Below are positions 41,195 to 48,451 of a DNA stretch of 64,000 nucleotides, one piece after another (position 1 is the stretch's first letter; every line of letters begins with the position of its first letter). The stretch spans positions 1 through 64,000 of the forward strand of contig CAJTGJ010000013.1 of assembly GCA_910575695.1 (NCBI GenBank). The letters run 5' to 3'. This DNA is from Oscillospiraceae bacterium. GTDB taxonomy: Bacteria > Bacillota > Clostridia > Oscillospirales > Oscillospiraceae. Under the pieces are notes generated by a model. The model saw only the letters and a list, made by a program, of their open reading frames with translations, did no database searches and was not told the DNA's origin. A program made the position numbers and the translations under genes.

Positions 41195-41698
41195 ATGAAT
41201 AACGAGCAAAAGAACACCTATGTGAAGCAGCAGCTTACGCGGGCCCTGCTGGAGCTGTTGCAAAAAAAGACACTGGCCGAAATTTCGGTCAGTGAACTGA
41301 CGGAACGGGCGGGCGTTGGCCGTGTGTCCTTTTACCGCAATTGCCACACAAAGGAGGACATTTTGAAGGAAGAGTCGGACAGGCTCATCGAGCAATGGGG
41401 AAGGCTGTATGAAAGCGACCCTGCATCCACCCCGGAAACGCTGTTCCCATCACTGTTCGACTTCTACAGGGCGAACGGCTCATTTTATACCGCGCTCTAC
41501 CAGGCCGGGCTGTCCGGCATCATGCTGGAGACGATCGTAAGCACCATACAGGTCACGGCGGAGATGGACAATCTGGAGGCTTACATGAAGTCTTTTTGGG
41601 CTTATGGCATCTATGGCTGGCTGAATGAGTGGATCAAACGTGGTATGCAGGAAAGCGGGGAGGAGATCAGCAGGCTGTTCGCAATCGCCAGGCAATGA
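41195..41698 (+). CDS. TetR-family regulator
   Basis: 167 residues from the ATG placed just after the operator; a TTG at 41183 lies inside the operator with poor spacing. Typical TetR head (TRALLELLQKKTLAEISVSE, LTERAGVGRVSFYRNCHTKE) and the TetR_C-like C-terminal domain of the DhaS/YsiA group. Divergent from the two esterases, which it probably represses. Effector unknown. Confidence 0.88.
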   Translation: MNNEQKNTYVKQQLTRALLELLQKKTLAEISVSELTERAGVGRVSFYRNCHTKEDILKEESDRLIEQWGRLYESDPASTPETLFPSLFDFYRANGSFYTALYQAGLSGIMLETIVSTIQVTAEMDNLEAYMKSFWAYGIYGWLNEWIKRGMQESGEEISRLFAIARQ

Positions 41699-41728
41699 GT
41701 AATTCCCAAAGCAAGCTGAATAGACAAA

Positions 41729-41760
41729 GGGCACGGATCGGGTCATTCCCATCCGTGCCC
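41729..41760. terminator. Convergent terminator
   Basis: GGGCACGGAT (41729-41738) and ATCCGTGCCC (41751-41760) between the TetR gene and the minus-strand toxin gene. Confidence 0.7.
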
Positions 41761-41765
41761 TGAAC

Positions 41766-42077
41766 CTATGTAGGCAGATTTTTTGCGTTGTTCTGCCGGC
41801 AGTCCAACACCGTATCCAGATAAACAGTATCGCCCTCAATCGCAAACAGGGCTTTATAACGTTTGCAGAAGAGCGCTTTCCGATACTGACCTGGAGGCAG
41901 TTCGTAGTCAGTTTCGACAGGGAACTGGAACGGATTATCCTCCAGCGCATCCAATACCTTTTCAAAATCCTTTATCAGTCCCTTGGCCGCGGGAACGCTC
42001 ACGTTCGCAAGAAAACGGGTATGCCGCACCAGCATGGTATCCGCACGCCGGGACACGATAACAGCGTACCTACCCAA
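41766..42077 (-). CDS. RelE/ParE-family toxin
   Basis: 103 residues from a TTG that overlaps the antitoxin stop by 8 bp, with GGAGG 9 bp upstream. The pattern ADTMLVRHTRFLANV, then a helix KGLIKDFEKVLDALEDNPFQ, then strands with YRKALFCKRYKALFAIEGDT is the RelE/ParE fold. mRNA interferase or gyrase poison cannot be told apart. Pairs with the RelB/DinJ antitoxin gene. Confidence 0.82.
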   Translation of the reverse strand: MGRYAVIVSRRADTMLVRHTRFLANVSVPAAKGLIKDFEKVLDALEDNPFQFPVETDYELPPGQYRKALFCKRYKALFAIEGDTVYLDTVLDCRQNNAKNLPT

Positions 42078-42363
42078 CGGCCTCGGCCTCCCCGATGGCG
42101 CGTTCCATATCGGCCAGTACCTCGCGGGCGTTCCGGCCCTGATAGCCGTTTCGGCGGTCTGCCTGAGCTTCCAGCAATTCGTCGTATACCGCATTACGGG
42201 GATGGAGGGAGAGGGTAAGGGGAACGGCCTGGTCCCGCACGATTTGTTTTAGGAACATGGTAAACGCGCCGCTCATGGTCAAGCCCAGTTCAGACAGGAT
42301 TTCTTCCGCCTGGGATTTCAGAGCAGAATCCATGCGCATGCTGAAATTGGTATCGCCTGGCAT
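42070..42363 (-). CDS. RelB/DinJ-family antitoxin
   Basis: 97 residues from MPGDTNFSMRMDSALKSQAE. Ribbon-helix-helix N-terminus with the typical ILSELGLTMSGAFTMFLKQI segment of RelB/DinJ. It binds its own promoter and the toxin. A perfect promoter lies 26 bp upstream. It stabilises the element or the island. Confidence 0.88.
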   Translation of the reverse strand: MPGDTNFSMRMDSALKSQAEEILSELGLTMSGAFTMFLKQIVRDQAVPLTLSLHPRNAVYDELLEAQADRRNGYQGRNAREVLADMERAIGEAEAVG

Positions 42364-42388
42364 AAAAATCACCCATCCTTTCCCCATA

Positions 42389-42417
42389 ATTGTACAACAT
42401 AGTATGTGCAATGTCAA
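42389..42417 (-). promoter_or_regulatory. Promoter and operator of the RelBE module
   Basis: Minus strand TTGACA (42412-42417), 17 bp, TACAAT (42389-42394). An 11-bp palindrome ACATAGTATGT (42398-42408) sits in the spacer, the probable RelB operator. Confidence 0.8.
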
Positions 42418-42441
42418 TGCAATTAGTTAGGAGATATTTAT

Positions 42442-42753
42442 GTGAGTTCAGAATGTCATCAGCTCTATTCATTCTTATCCGCCTGCCAAGGCAACTGGCG
42501 CGGCAGCGTCCATATCTGCACCCATGGCCCTGGTTACCTCCTGTCCGCAGACCGGGACGGTCACCCTACCATAATGGCAGTTGAGCAATTCCAGCAGCTC
42601 GCCGGCGAGATGATCGACCCTGCCGAGTGCTGCGGCCAGCTCACAGCGGATGCCTTCAAGGCTCTGTATGCCCAATATCTGCTCTGGCAGGTACCGTCGG
42701 CGGAGTGCGATCCCCTTCTATTCCTGAGCCAGCGCGGAACGGGGCAGTCTTAG
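42442..42753 (+). CDS. Unknown small protein
   Basis: 103 residues from GTG after TAGGAG. It has five cysteines and the segment GPGYLLSADRDGHPTIMAVE, no recognised domain. Ends 4 bp inside the convergent LURP-one-like gene. Confidence 0.55.
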   Translation: MSSECHQLYSFLSACQGNWRGSVHICTHGPGYLLSADRDGHPTIMAVEQFQQLAGEMIDPAECCGQLTADAFKALYAQYLLWQVPSAECDPLLFLSQRGTGQS

Positions 42754-43220
42754 TTTCCCTGCGAGCATTTCGCGGCGTCGATGGCCAATACGATCATCAG
42801 GCAAAGCAAGGCGTCCTCCGGGCGGGAGATGTCCATGCTGTAGGTGTCCGTCCAATTCCACAGCTCTTTGGACAGGGACATCACGGTACGGGGGCCATCC
42901 ATCACCGTGTAATCCCACTCCCAGAAGTCCCCCTCCACCGTCCAGCCGTTGCAGTCCAGGTTGAATTTTGGCCGGAAAAAGGTGAACTCCTTTTCCAGCA
43001 CCCCCACCTGAAGCTCTCCCACGTACAGCTCGAACTTGGGCAGCCAGGTCAAGACCTTCTCCTGCACCGTGCCCAGGTGATTCCCACAGGCGTCGTAGAT
43101 TTGGAGCCGGTGGCCCCAGCTCAGCTCCCCCTTGACCACATAGACAGTGTTCCCGTCCTCGTCATAGATATCATAGCTGTCAAACCAGGAGAAAAACCTC
43201 TGCTTAAAAAGCAAGCGCAT
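42750..43220 (-). CDS. LURP-one-related (scramblase-like) protein
   Basis: 156 residues from ATG after GGGAGGG. Tubby/LURP-one beta-barrel pattern: FFSWFDSYDIYDEDGNTVYV, GHRLQIYDACGNHLGTVQEK, FTFFRPKFNLDCNGWTVEG and FWEWDYTV. The YxjI/LURP-one family is small, soluble and of unclear function. Chromosome-type cargo in the island. Confidence 0.85.
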   Translation of the reverse strand: MRLLFKQRFFSWFDSYDIYDEDGNTVYVVKGELSWGHRLQIYDACGNHLGTVQEKVLTWLPKFELYVGELQVGVLEKEFTFFRPKFNLDCNGWTVEGDFWEWDYTVMDGPRTVMSLSKELWNWTDTYSMDISRPEDALLCLMIVLAIDAAKCSQGN

Positions 43221-43293
43221 GATCACGCCCTCCCTTCCTGGCGCTATTATATCAAATGTACCACTTCTTTGAACAGCCCTTTTTCCCAACACT

Positions 43294-43328
43294 GCCCGCC
43301 TGGATGCCCGGTCCAGGCGGGCTTTTTT
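43294..43328 (+). terminator. Strong plus-strand terminator upstream of the zinc-finger/sigma operon
   Basis: GCCCGCCTGG (43294-43303), 9-nt loop, CCAGGCGGGC (43313-43322), TTTTTT. No plus-strand gene ends nearby, so it belongs to a leader or to a small RNA. Confidence 0.8.
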
Positions 43329-43463
43329 CATTGTTTACAAAAAATTCACGGGGTTAGCTTCCCCTAATTGCCCTTGTCCGGTGCGTAATAAGTCAGATGG
43401 AAATTCAGGTATTCTCCGAGCCCCCACGGGCCGGTTCATAAAAACTCAAAGGAGGGATCTCCC

Positions 43464-43868
43464 ATGAAACGTGTCAACATCAAATGCCCCTACTGCGGCT
43501 CCCGGGCATTCCTGCGCCCAGCGTCCGTGGTGTACGGGGCCAAAGCGATCAATCCTGCCGCGCCCTATTACGTCTGTGCCCGCTATCCGGCCTGCGATGC
43601 CTACGTGGCCGCCCACAAAGATACCCGCCTGCCCATGGGCACTCTGGCCGACAAGAATCTGCGGTGCAAGCGCATCGAAGCTCACAAAGCCTTCAACCGG
43701 CTGTGGGAAAGCGGGCTGATGAGCAAGAAGCAGGCGTACCGCTGGCTCCAGGCCAGCTTGGCCCTGCCGGAACAGGAGGCCCATATCGGCAGGTTTTCCA
43801 CATTCCGCTGCGAGCAGGTGATCCAGATGTGCGGTAATTTCTTCCCCACGCTGGACAAAGCATCATGA
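43464..43868 (+). CDS. Zinc-finger protein (DUF3268-like)
   Basis: 134 residues, RBS AAAGGAGG. The N-terminal half has IKCPYCGSRAFLRPASVVYG and YYVCARYPACDAYVAAHKDT, a four-cysteine zinc finger followed by a helical C-terminus. This matches the zinc-finger-containing DUF3268 proteins of phages and ICEs. It probably binds DNA. Followed after 13 bp by the sigma-like gene. Confidence 0.78.
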   Translation: MKRVNIKCPYCGSRAFLRPASVVYGAKAINPAAPYYVCARYPACDAYVAAHKDTRLPMGTLADKNLRCKRIEAHKAFNRLWESGLMSKKQAYRWLQASLALPEQEAHIGRFSTFRCEQVIQMCGNFFPTLDKAS

Positions 43869-43881
43869 GGAGGCAAATACC

Positions 43882-44472
43882 ATGAAATTCGACTTTACCC
43901 TGACTCCCTGCCAGCAGGCTTTGGCGGAGGCCAACCTGTCGGTCATCGACAAAGTGATCTCCCGATACATCCATGTCAATGAAGGCATCTGCGGCCTGGG
44001 CCGGGACGATCTCTACCAGGAGGGCGCTATGGCGCTGTGCAAGGCCGCCGCCACCTATGACGGGGTCTCCGCCCAGTTCGGCACCTACGCCACCACGGTG
44101 ATCCGCAATCACCTGCTCAACCACTGCAAATCGGTCAACGCCAGCCAGCGGAATCTGCCGGCCCTCTCCCTGGATGCCGGCGGTTCTGAGGATGACCGGC
44201 CCCCGCCCTGCCCGGAGCCGTCCGTCCCGGACGAGGTGGATGAACTCCTTGGCCGATTGGATGTCGCGGATTTTCTGGCGGACTGCAAACGGCGGTACAG
44301 CGGCGTGGCCCGGCTGGGCGTGGAGGCGCTGGAGTGGAAGGTGAAGGGCCTGAGTGGGGCGGATATTGCCCAGCTCTACGGCGCGAAGCCCAACCAGGTG
44401 GGGGCGTGGATATCCCGGGCAACACAAAAAATTCGGAAGGATGTTGTTGAAGATCGTCTGCCCCATTTGTAA
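43882..44472 (+). CDS. Sigma-70 family factor
   Basis: 196 residues, RBS GAGGAGG. Region 2 is visible (LSVIDKVISRYIHVNEGICG, RDDLYQEGAMALCKAAATYD, FGTYATTVIRNHLL). Region 4 has a helix-turn-helix near the end (SGADIAQLYGAKPNQVGAWI). It probably directs RNA polymerase to ICE promoters. Follows the zinc-finger gene in one operon. Confidence 0.88.
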   Translation: MKFDFTLTPCQQALAEANLSVIDKVISRYIHVNEGICGLGRDDLYQEGAMALCKAAATYDGVSAQFGTYATTVIRNHLLNHCKSVNASQRNLPALSLDAGGSEDDRPPPCPEPSVPDEVDELLGRLDVADFLADCKRRYSGVARLGVEALEWKVKGLSGADIAQLYGAKPNQVGAWISRATQKIRKDVVEDRLPHL

Positions 44473-44502
44473 AAGATAGTATCAAGGTTTGGAGGCGAAT
44501 TT

Positions 44503-45201
44503 ATGAACATCAAGAAGGAAAGCACTTATTACACAGCGGTGGGCCATTTCCACCGCAAGACAGACGCCGACGGGCGTACCTATCCTGTGATCCTGGTGAA
44601 CCAGGAGGAGCACATGGTGGACATCCAGGAGATGGCGGTGTGGACTGTCCTCAACTGGCGGTTCCTGCGCCTGGAACAGGTCGAAATGAAGTATAGCCAG
44701 CTGGCCGGGGACCTGCCCCCCGCCCGACGGACGCTGGAAACCTGCCTGAACCGCCTGGAGGTGCGGGGCCTCATCGCCCGGGGCGTGGGCGATACCGACT
44801 TTGAGGCGCTGTATGACCTTCTGGGCGGGCTCTATGTGGTCCCCCTCTCGGAGAGCCTGCCCCTGAAGCTGACCGCTTTCGGCAAGCTGCTGCTGGACGG
44901 GGTGCCCTTCTCCAAGGCCAGGGAGCTGTTCCGAAAGGACAGGCCCAGTGAGCGGGAGGCCCAGGTACTGGCTTTGTCCCGACAGGCGCTGCTGTCCACC
45001 GCCGAGCTCATCAAGTGTGCCGAGGCGGGCGCTACCGACGTTTCCACCGATGAAAAGCTCATGGACGTTCTCATTGACAACGACTACACCACCAGCGACA
45101 GCCTCCCCTTTGAGATGCTGGATGCCAAACAGCGGACGCCCATCACCATGGCGGTAGCTAACCTGTACCTGCGCAAGCAGATCATTTTTGATCGGGTGTA
45201 A
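44503..45201 (+). CDS. Winged-helix protein of unknown function
   Basis: 232 residues, RBS TTGGAGG. Residues about 45-90 look like a winged helix (QLAGDLPPARRTLETCLNRL, EVRGLIARGVGDTDFEALYD). The C-terminal half is helical. No family recognised. Possibly a regulator in the same operon as the sigma factor. Confidence 0.65.
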   Translation: MNIKKESTYYTAVGHFHRKTDADGRTYPVILVNQEEHMVDIQEMAVWTVLNWRFLRLEQVEMKYSQLAGDLPPARRTLETCLNRLEVRGLIARGVGDTDFEALYDLLGGLYVVPLSESLPLKLTAFGKLLLDGVPFSKARELFRKDRPSEREAQVLALSRQALLSTAELIKCAEAGATDVSTDEKLMDVLIDNDYTTSDSLPFEMLDAKQRTPITMAVANLYLRKQIIFDRV

Positions 45202-45284
45202 AAAATTTTTTGAAGCCGTGCAGAAAAAACGGCAGGTCCTCCCTGTTTATTATTTGAAGGACATTACCACATGGAGGGATCACG

Positions 45285-45524
45285 ATGAAAAAGCGGTACA
45301 GTCAGATCAAACTTCCCAGCCCCAACGACCACGATCCCCACCCCCGTCTGCTGGTGGATGGGTACGGCATCCACGCCGGGGACTGCTTCCGGGCCCGGTT
45401 CCCGGACGGCTGGCACGATATCACGCTGGAGGTAGCCTGGGAGATCACGGGCCCCGGGTGCTGGTACATCTCCACCCCCGGCTATGAGGACGTGTGCCCG
45501 GTGGGGCTGTTTGTGGAGACTTAG
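45285..45524 (+). CDS. Small beta-rich protein (DUF5348-like)
   Basis: 79 residues: GIHAGDCFRARFPDGWHDIT followed by GPGCWYISTPGYEDVCPVGL. The GDCF...GxW...WY pattern recalls DUF5348, a small protein of mobile elements. Function unknown. Last gene before a double terminator. Confidence 0.6.
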   Translation: MKKRYSQIKLPSPNDHDPHPRLLVDGYGIHAGDCFRARFPDGWHDITLEVAWEITGPGCWYISTPGYEDVCPVGLFVET

Positions 45525-45533
45525 GACAAACCG

Positions 45534-45557
45534 GGAGGCGGGGCCCGCCCCGCCTCC
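45534..45557 (+). terminator. GC-rich hairpin after the small protein gene
   Basis: GGAGGCGGGG-CCCG-CCCCGCCTCC, a perfect 10-bp stem, no U-run of its own. Confidence 0.55.
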
Positions 45558-45577
45558 TCACTGCCCAATACCCGCGG

Positions 45578-45599
45578 AACACAACTCCTTGTGTTTTTT
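45578..45599 (+). terminator. Intrinsic terminator
   Basis: AACACAA-CTCC-TTGTGTT followed by TTTTA, 20 bp after the GC-rich hairpin. Ends the zinc-finger/sigma operon. Confidence 0.7.
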
Positions 45600-45611
45600 A
45601 TTCCATGCAAT

Positions 45612-45654
45612 CAATATATTGTGCTATTTCTATTGACACCGACAATATATTGTG
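45612..45654. promoter_or_regulatory. Duplicated operator of the SSB operon
   Basis: CAATATATTGTG occurs at 45612-45623 and again at 45643-45654, exactly 31 bp apart (three helical turns). The core CAATATATTG is a palindrome. One copy precedes the -35 box and one lies in the spacer. Confidence 0.75.
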
Positions 45655-45661
45655 GTACAAT
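45633..45661 (+). promoter_or_regulatory. Strong promoter of the SSB operon
   Basis: TTGACA (45633-45638), 17 bp, TACAAT (45656-45661), overlapped by the operator copies. Confidence 0.82.
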
Positions 45662-45667
45662 CCCCTT

Positions 45668-45920
45668 GTAATTGATTCTATGTGCGTTTCCTCTTGATCA
45701 AGAGGGCAGGCTGGACCATCAGCCTGGGAGCGATAGGTATCGCATTGCACACGTTTACGGATATGCGCCCTGCTCCGGCGGGGAAAAGACCACGCGGGCA
45801 TATCTGGGGTTTGTATGCAAGAGCCGGTGGAAAGCTGGCCCCTGTGCTGTCAGGGGACCGGTCTGCCCTCGGGCTCTTTTTATATATACATTATGGCCCA
45901 AACGGGCAGAAAGGAGCGTT
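45668..45920 (+). ncRNA. Structured 5' leader of the SSB operon
   Basis: About 250 nt with no good gene. Successive stems: CCTCTTGA-TCAAGAGG (45690-45705), CAGGCTG/CAGCCTG (45707-45726), GCGAT-AGGT-ATCGC (45730-45743), GATATGC/GCATATC (45760-45804 region), CCCCTG/CAGGGG (45839-45856), and a terminator (45820-45881). The density of perfect stems suggests a regulatory RNA (attenuator or riboswitch-like). No known class is recognised. Confidence 0.55.
45820..45881 (+). terminator. Leader terminator before ssb
   Basis: AGAGCC (45820-45825) pairs with GGCTCT (45872-45877) around an inner CCCCTG/CAGGGG stem, followed by TTTTTA. It lies 40 nt before the ssb ATG. Confidence 0.7.
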
Positions 45921-46316
45921 ATGTCCCAGCTGTACTGCACAGGCCGGGTCACGTCCGAACTGGAGCTGAAAACCAGCGCGAAACAGGTGCCCTATCTCTG
46001 TTTCCCCATCATGGAATATGTGGGGTACGGCAGGAACACCCATCCGCAGTATCTCTCGGTGTGGGCCTGGGGCGCTACGGCGCGGCAGCTTGTCGAAGAC
46101 GGCGTGGGCAAGGGCAGCGTGTTGTGGGTATCCGGCTCGCTGGAGCTGGAGGAGTACGCCAAAAAGGATGGCGTGACCCATGACAAGCGGCTGAAGCTCA
46201 AGCTGAAGGACTGGGGATTCGTCCCCAGCCAGCAGCACCAGGGCAGACCTGGCCAAGACCAAAGCATCCCATCCCCGGGCACCATTGACGGGGAGCGGGA
46301 AGACCTGCCGGAATAG
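45921..46316 (+). CDS. ssb: Single-stranded DNA-binding protein (SSB-like)
   Basis: 131 residues from ATG after AAAGGAGC; the long open frame upstream is the leader RNA. OB-fold pattern: LYCTGRVTSELELKTSAKQV, FPIMEYVGYG, YLSVWAWGATARQLVEDGVG, GSVLWVSGSLELEEYAKKDG. The C-terminus (GTIDGEREDLPE) is acidic as in SSBs but without the canonical DDDIPF tip. Protects ICE ssDNA during transfer or replication. Confidence 0.85.
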   Translation: MSQLYCTGRVTSELELKTSAKQVPYLCFPIMEYVGYGRNTHPQYLSVWAWGATARQLVEDGVGKGSVLWVSGSLELEEYAKKDGVTHDKRLKLKLKDWGFVPSQQHQGRPGQDQSIPSPGTIDGEREDLPE

Positions 46317-46336
46317 CGATTCCGGCAGCAAGCGAA

Positions 46337-46510
46337 AGAGGCGCTGCGCCTCGTTCAGACTTTGTCTGTCCTCTAAACCAAATCGAAGCCCAGCGTAAGC
46401 GGGTTCGATTTGGGGAGGAGGAGCAACGAAACGATGCGAAGTTTTCGGGCGGATGCCCGGAAACGGAGTGAGTGGAGTTTGCTCCGACGAGAAGCAGCGC
46501 CTCTTTTTTT
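46337..46510 (+). ncRNA. Candidate structured RNA, terminator-closed
   Basis: No gene fits 46317-46544. AGAGGCGCTGC (46337-46347) pairs with GCAGCGCCTCT (46494-46504), followed by TTTTTT. Inside are CAGAC/GTCTG (46356-46368), CCAAATCGAA/TTCGATTTGG (46378-46413), a GGGC-GGAT-GCCC stem (46441-46464) and CGGAG/CTCCG (46465-46486). The 5' arm can instead fold locally (GAGGC-GCTGC-GCCTC), giving a bistable switch. Not a class I recognise. Confidence 0.6.
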
Positions 46511-46544
46511 GTTTTCCGACAAAAATTGAAAGGTGGCAAACGAC

Positions 46545-47300
46545 ATGAAACAGAAAGTTTCCCTCGCCTCCAGCACCTCCATCCTAATCGGTGTGGTCAT
46601 CGCCATTCTGGCGCTGCTGCGCGGGTCGGTGCAGACCGTCCTCCTGCTCCTCACCTTTGCCCTGTGGGGCCTGTGGGTGGTAGTCACCCTGCTCCGTCCC
46701 GCATGGCGGGCCAACAGCGCCTACCGCTGTCAGGAGGAGCGGGCGGCCAGAGAGCAGGGCGAGTTCGCTGGCCGGAATCTGGCGGCACTCCTGCTCCGGC
46801 ACGTCAACTGCCGGGTCTCGGAGGCCCTGCAAAGCGTCTACCCCGATGTGAGCTGGGAGTGGACCATGGAGAACCCCGCTATCTTTGTTGTGCGGGGCGG
46901 CACCGGACGCATCCAGGTCTACAACGTGCCCGACTATGAGTACGCCGACGTCACCATTGACCAGAGCGGTGATCTCAAATGCGCCATGGTCAAGGTCGCG
47001 CCGCTGGGAGGCGCACCGTCCGGGCAAACCTCTCTGGATCCCCAGGCGTGGTATGAGCTGGAGGGACGCCAGCTGCTGGAAGCTGTGGTCGCCGACCTGA
47101 AGACCAGGGGCCACCACAAGCTGACGGTGAACGAGGACGGCTCCATCTGCATCCGGCCCAAGTCCGGCAAGAACGTGATCAAAAAGGGGACGTTTACCAA
47201 TTTCCCCGATAAGGTCTATTGGCCCCGGCTGGCAGACGTGCTGAATCAGGAAGGGCTGACCACTGATGTCCAGGCCGATCACATCGCCGTTTCCTGGTAA
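46545..47300 (+). CDS. Two-helix membrane protein with cytoplasmic domain
   Basis: 251 residues from ATG after AAAGGTGG (a GTG four codons earlier is inside the RBS). Two N-terminal membrane helices (TSILIGVVIAILALLRG and VQTVLLLLTFALWGLWVVVT), then a soluble domain of about 180 residues (NVPDYEYADVTIDQSGDLKC, KGTFTNFPDKVYWPRLADVL). No family recognised. Lies in the SSB operon before DUF932. Confidence 0.7.
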   Translation: MKQKVSLASSTSILIGVVIAILALLRGSVQTVLLLLTFALWGLWVVVTLLRPAWRANSAYRCQEERAAREQGEFAGRNLAALLLRHVNCRVSEALQSVYPDVSWEWTMENPAIFVVRGGTGRIQVYNVPDYEYADVTIDQSGDLKCAMVKVAPLGGAPSGQTSLDPQAWYELEGRQLLEAVVADLKTRGHHKLTVNEDGSICIRPKSGKNVIKKGTFTNFPDKVYWPRLADVLNQEGLTTDVQADHIAVSW

Positions 47301-47314
47301 AGGGGGTGCGGTAA

Positions 47315-48403
47315 ATGAAAGCCGGACTGACCATCACTGAGATGGCACAGGAAATCGAGCGCCAGGCCGGGGCCAAGGAGGACTTCCTGGTGAACCCCCA
47401 TGCGCTGGAGATGGACGCCACGGGCGGCAAGCCCATGCTCCGGGTGCTGGAGGGCGGCGTGGATCAGACGGAGCCGCTGGCCATCCAGGAGACGGCCCAC
47501 CGTCAGATGGGGGCCCACCTGGGCATCCCCTGGAGGTACTACGAGAAGATGCTCCAGGAGGAGCCCAGCCTGCTGGCCCACAACGTCAACCACTGGCTTC
47601 ACCGGGGTGAGCCCGCCCAGCGGATGCTGCGCACCCTGGACGGCAAAGCCAGGGCCTTCCTCAGCAACCGCTACCGGCCCATTGACAACCTGGAGATCAC
47701 GGCGGCGGTGCTGCCCATCATCGGGGAGATGCAGGGCGCACGGTTTGAGAGCTGCAGCCTCACCGAGAACTACCTCTACCTGAAGGTGGTAAACCCCAGG
47801 CTCACCGGCGAGGTGCGCTTGGGCGACGTGGTGCAGGCGGGGATCGTCATTTCCAACAGCGAGACCGGCCTGGGCGCGGTAAACGTCCAGCCCCTGGTGT
47901 ACCGTCTGGCCTGCCTCAACGGCATGGTGGTCAACGACGCCAGCACCCGGACGCGGCGCAACCATGTGGGCCGGGTCAACAGCACGGAAGAAAACTTCGC
48001 CCTGTATTCCCAGGAGACGCTGGAACAGGACGGCAAGGCGTTTATGATGAAGCTCCAGGACACAGTGCGGGCAGCGGTAGACGAAGCCCGGTTTGCCAAG
48101 GTGCTGGACACCATGCGCAAGAGCACCGAGGCCAAACTGGACACCACCGATATCCCGGCTTTGGTGAAGCTCACCGGCTCCAACTTCAGCCTCACCGACG
48201 CGGAGGGCAAGGGCGTTCTCCAGCATCTGTTGGAAGGCGCGGACTACACCCTCTACGGACTGGCCAACGCTGTCACCCGGTACAGCCAGGACGTGGAGAG
48301 CTATGAACGGGCCACAGAGCTGGAGACCATCGGCTACAGCGTCATGACCATGAGCCCGGCTATGCTCCGGCAGATCAACCAGGCATCCGCAATGGCCGCG
48401 TAA
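47315..48403 (+). CDS. DUF932 protein
   Basis: 362 residues, RBS AAAGGGGG. DUF932 signatures: MGAHLGIPWRYYEKMLQEEP, ARAFLSNRYRPIDNLEITAA, GIVISNSETGLGAVNVQPLV and RLACLNGMVV. DUF932 proteins occur in phages, plasmids and ICEs near recombination and SSB genes; biochemical function is unknown. Here it follows SSB, in keeping with a DNA replication/recombination or anti-defence role. Confidence 0.85.
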   Translation: MKAGLTITEMAQEIERQAGAKEDFLVNPHALEMDATGGKPMLRVLEGGVDQTEPLAIQETAHRQMGAHLGIPWRYYEKMLQEEPSLLAHNVNHWLHRGEPAQRMLRTLDGKARAFLSNRYRPIDNLEITAAVLPIIGEMQGARFESCSLTENYLYLKVVNPRLTGEVRLGDVVQAGIVISNSETGLGAVNVQPLVYRLACLNGMVVNDASTRTRRNHVGRVNSTEENFALYSQETLEQDGKAFMMKLQDTVRAAVDEARFAKVLDTMRKSTEAKLDTTDIPALVKLTGSNFSLTDAEGKGVLQHLLEGADYTLYGLANAVTRYSQDVESYERATELETIGYSVMTMSPAMLRQINQASAMAA

Positions 48404-48451
48404 TGCGGGCCATGCTGATGATATACAACAACATGACAGGAGGAAAAATTC

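Noticed and set aside
45672-45920. N-terminal extension of the SSB reading frame
   Set aside because: The extension runs through perfect RNA stems and a terminator; the OB-fold starts at the ATG after AAAGGAGC.
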